Below are positions 63,013 through 64,000 of a DNA stretch of 64,000 nucleotides, piece after piece; position 1 is the stretch's first letter, and each line of letters starts with the position of its first letter. The stretch is taken from the NCBI RefSeq assembly GCF_964031045.1, contig NZ_OZ034994.1, positions 124,001-188,000 of the forward strand. The letters are read 5' to 3'. The stretch comes from Spiroplasma endosymbiont of Aspidapion aeneum. Lineage in GTDB: Bacteria > Bacillota_I > Bacilli_A > Mycoplasmatales > Mycoplasmataceae. Under the pieces are notes generated by a model. That model saw only the letters and a list, made by a program, of their open reading frames with translations, was not told the DNA's origin and did no database searches. The translations under genes and the position numbers were made by a program.

Positions 63013-64000
63013 ATGAAAAAAATTACAATACTAGAACCAGAAACAGATATGGTTGCTGTTGCTTTAGAAAATATTGATAAAGGAACCAAATTAAATATAA
63101 ATAACAATAATATAACTCTCCTTTCAGAAATTAAAAGAGGTCATAAGTTCGCCATCAAAAAAATAGAAAGCGGAGAAAATATTATTAAGTATGGATACCC
63201 AATTGGTAAGGCAACATCAAGTATTAATATAGGTGAATGAGTTCATACTCATAATATGTCAACAAATCTTAGCGGAAAATTATCTTATCAATACAAACAT
63301 GTTGTTAATAAATTAAAATATCCTGAGAAAGACAAAAGAATATTTAAAGGGTATGTAAGAAAAAATGGAAAAGTTGGCATTAGAAATGATTTATATATTA
63401 TCCCAACAGTTGGATGTATAAATGCTGTTTTAGAAATAGTTTTAAGAAGATTTGAACAAGAAAATCCTAATCATAATTTTGATAATATAGTAATATTAAA
63501 ACACCCATATGGATGTTCTCAGTTGGGAGGCGACTTTGAAACAACAAGAAAAATATTGATTGATGCAGTTTTACACCCAAATGCAGGAGGGGTATTGCTT
63601 TTTGGACTTGGGTGTGAAAATAACCAAATGGAGGGTGTCATAGATCAACTTAAAAAAATAGAAGACATAGATACAAATAGGTTAAAATTTTTAATTGCCC
63701 AAGAAGTAAAAGATGAGATCGAAAATTCACTAAAGCTGTTAAATGAATTAAATATAGCAGCAAAAGATGATAAGAGAACGATTTGCCAATTAAGTGAGCT
63801 TAAAATAGGATTAAAATGTGGTGGTAGCGATGGATTAAGTGGTGTTACTGCAAATCCGTTGGTAGGTAGATTATCAGATTTTATTTGTTCAAATGGAGGT
63901 TCGACAGTTCTAACAGAAGTACCCGAGATGTTTGGTGCAGAGCAAATTCTAATGAATCGGGCAAAAGATAAGAGAACTTTTAAGGAGGTTGTACTTTTAA
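63013..64000 (+). CDS. uxaA: Altronate dehydratase (truncated by window end)
   Basis: The first 329 residues of the enzyme that converts D-altronate to 2-keto-3-deoxygluconate. N-terminal SAF domain (about 1-75, ending in KYGYPIGKATSSINIGEWVHTHN) and the start of the main domain: GYVRKNGKVGIRNDL, HPYGCSQLGGDFETT, GLGCENNQ, KCGGSDGLSGVTANPLVG and EVPEMFGAEQIL. A full-length member has about 490 residues, so roughly 165 are beyond the window. A TGA (GEWVHTH) is Trp. Last visible gene of the uronate operon. Confidence 0.94.

Overview
The window is a stretch of a mollicute chromosome, most likely Spiroplasma or a close relative in the Entomoplasmatales. The DNA is very AT-rich. Almost every long gene contains in-frame TGA codons that must be read as tryptophan (for example the W of a SAHKMYGPWG motif in SufS), so genes were rebuilt by joining frames across TGA. 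The genus-level guess rests on gene content and order: surface lipoproteins with SC lipoboxes, a Firmicutes-type sufCDSUB operon, mutM-dnaB-dnaI order, and two RNase J genes. It is inference, not proof. No tRNA, rRNA or CRISPR array was found.

Layout. 1-2361: replication and repair (mutM end, dnaB, dnaI). 2483-6651: glycolysis and nucleotides (gap, a Panacea-domain antitoxin-like gene, pgk, deoxynucleoside kinase, deoD). 7157-9674, minus strand: RNase J and peptide deformylase. 9817-16706: a tightly packed plus-strand run (rsmD, gmk with an extra C-terminal domain, rsmB, ftsY, ylxM, ymdB, an unknown membrane protein, metK). 16854-21010: a membrane protein, a long coiled-coil protein with a lipoyl-like N-terminus, and yhaM. 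21053-25534, minus: HIT hydrolase and two large lipoproteins. 25796-30410: sufCDSUB. 30565-32406: a MATE exporter.

32467-37520 is the accessory part. It holds a T15 tract sitting in a promoter spacer, a frameshifted phage-type DNA methylase, a broken DUF262-HNH nuclease gene, a DEAD-box helicase, and an IS3-like element with perfect 25-bp ends. 37570-39746 holds a two-gene membrane protein/GDSL lipase pair. 39818-42067, minus: an amino-acid permease and a rhodanese. 42238-47274: a second RNase J whose metal-binding motif is destroyed, and ftsK. 47541-52647: an overlapping run rlmN-prpC-prkC-rsgA-rpe-thiN. Then guaC (minus) and two tandem Pr6Pr-like membrane paralogues.

56381-64000 is the most striking metabolic block: an RpiR-type regulator, an UlaA-type transporter, a NERD-like membrane protein, then D-mannonate oxidoreductase, mannonate dehydratase (uxuA), tagaturonate reductase (uxaB) and altronate dehydratase (uxaA, cut by the window end). 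Together these cover both arms of hexuronate breakdown to 2-keto-3-deoxygluconate, an unusual capacity for a genome-reduced mollicute. The best candidates for undescribed biology are this uronate locus, the Q-for-K lipoyl-like coiled-coil protein, the DnaI with a ruined P-loop, and the possibly phase-variable methylase/DUF262-HNH module.
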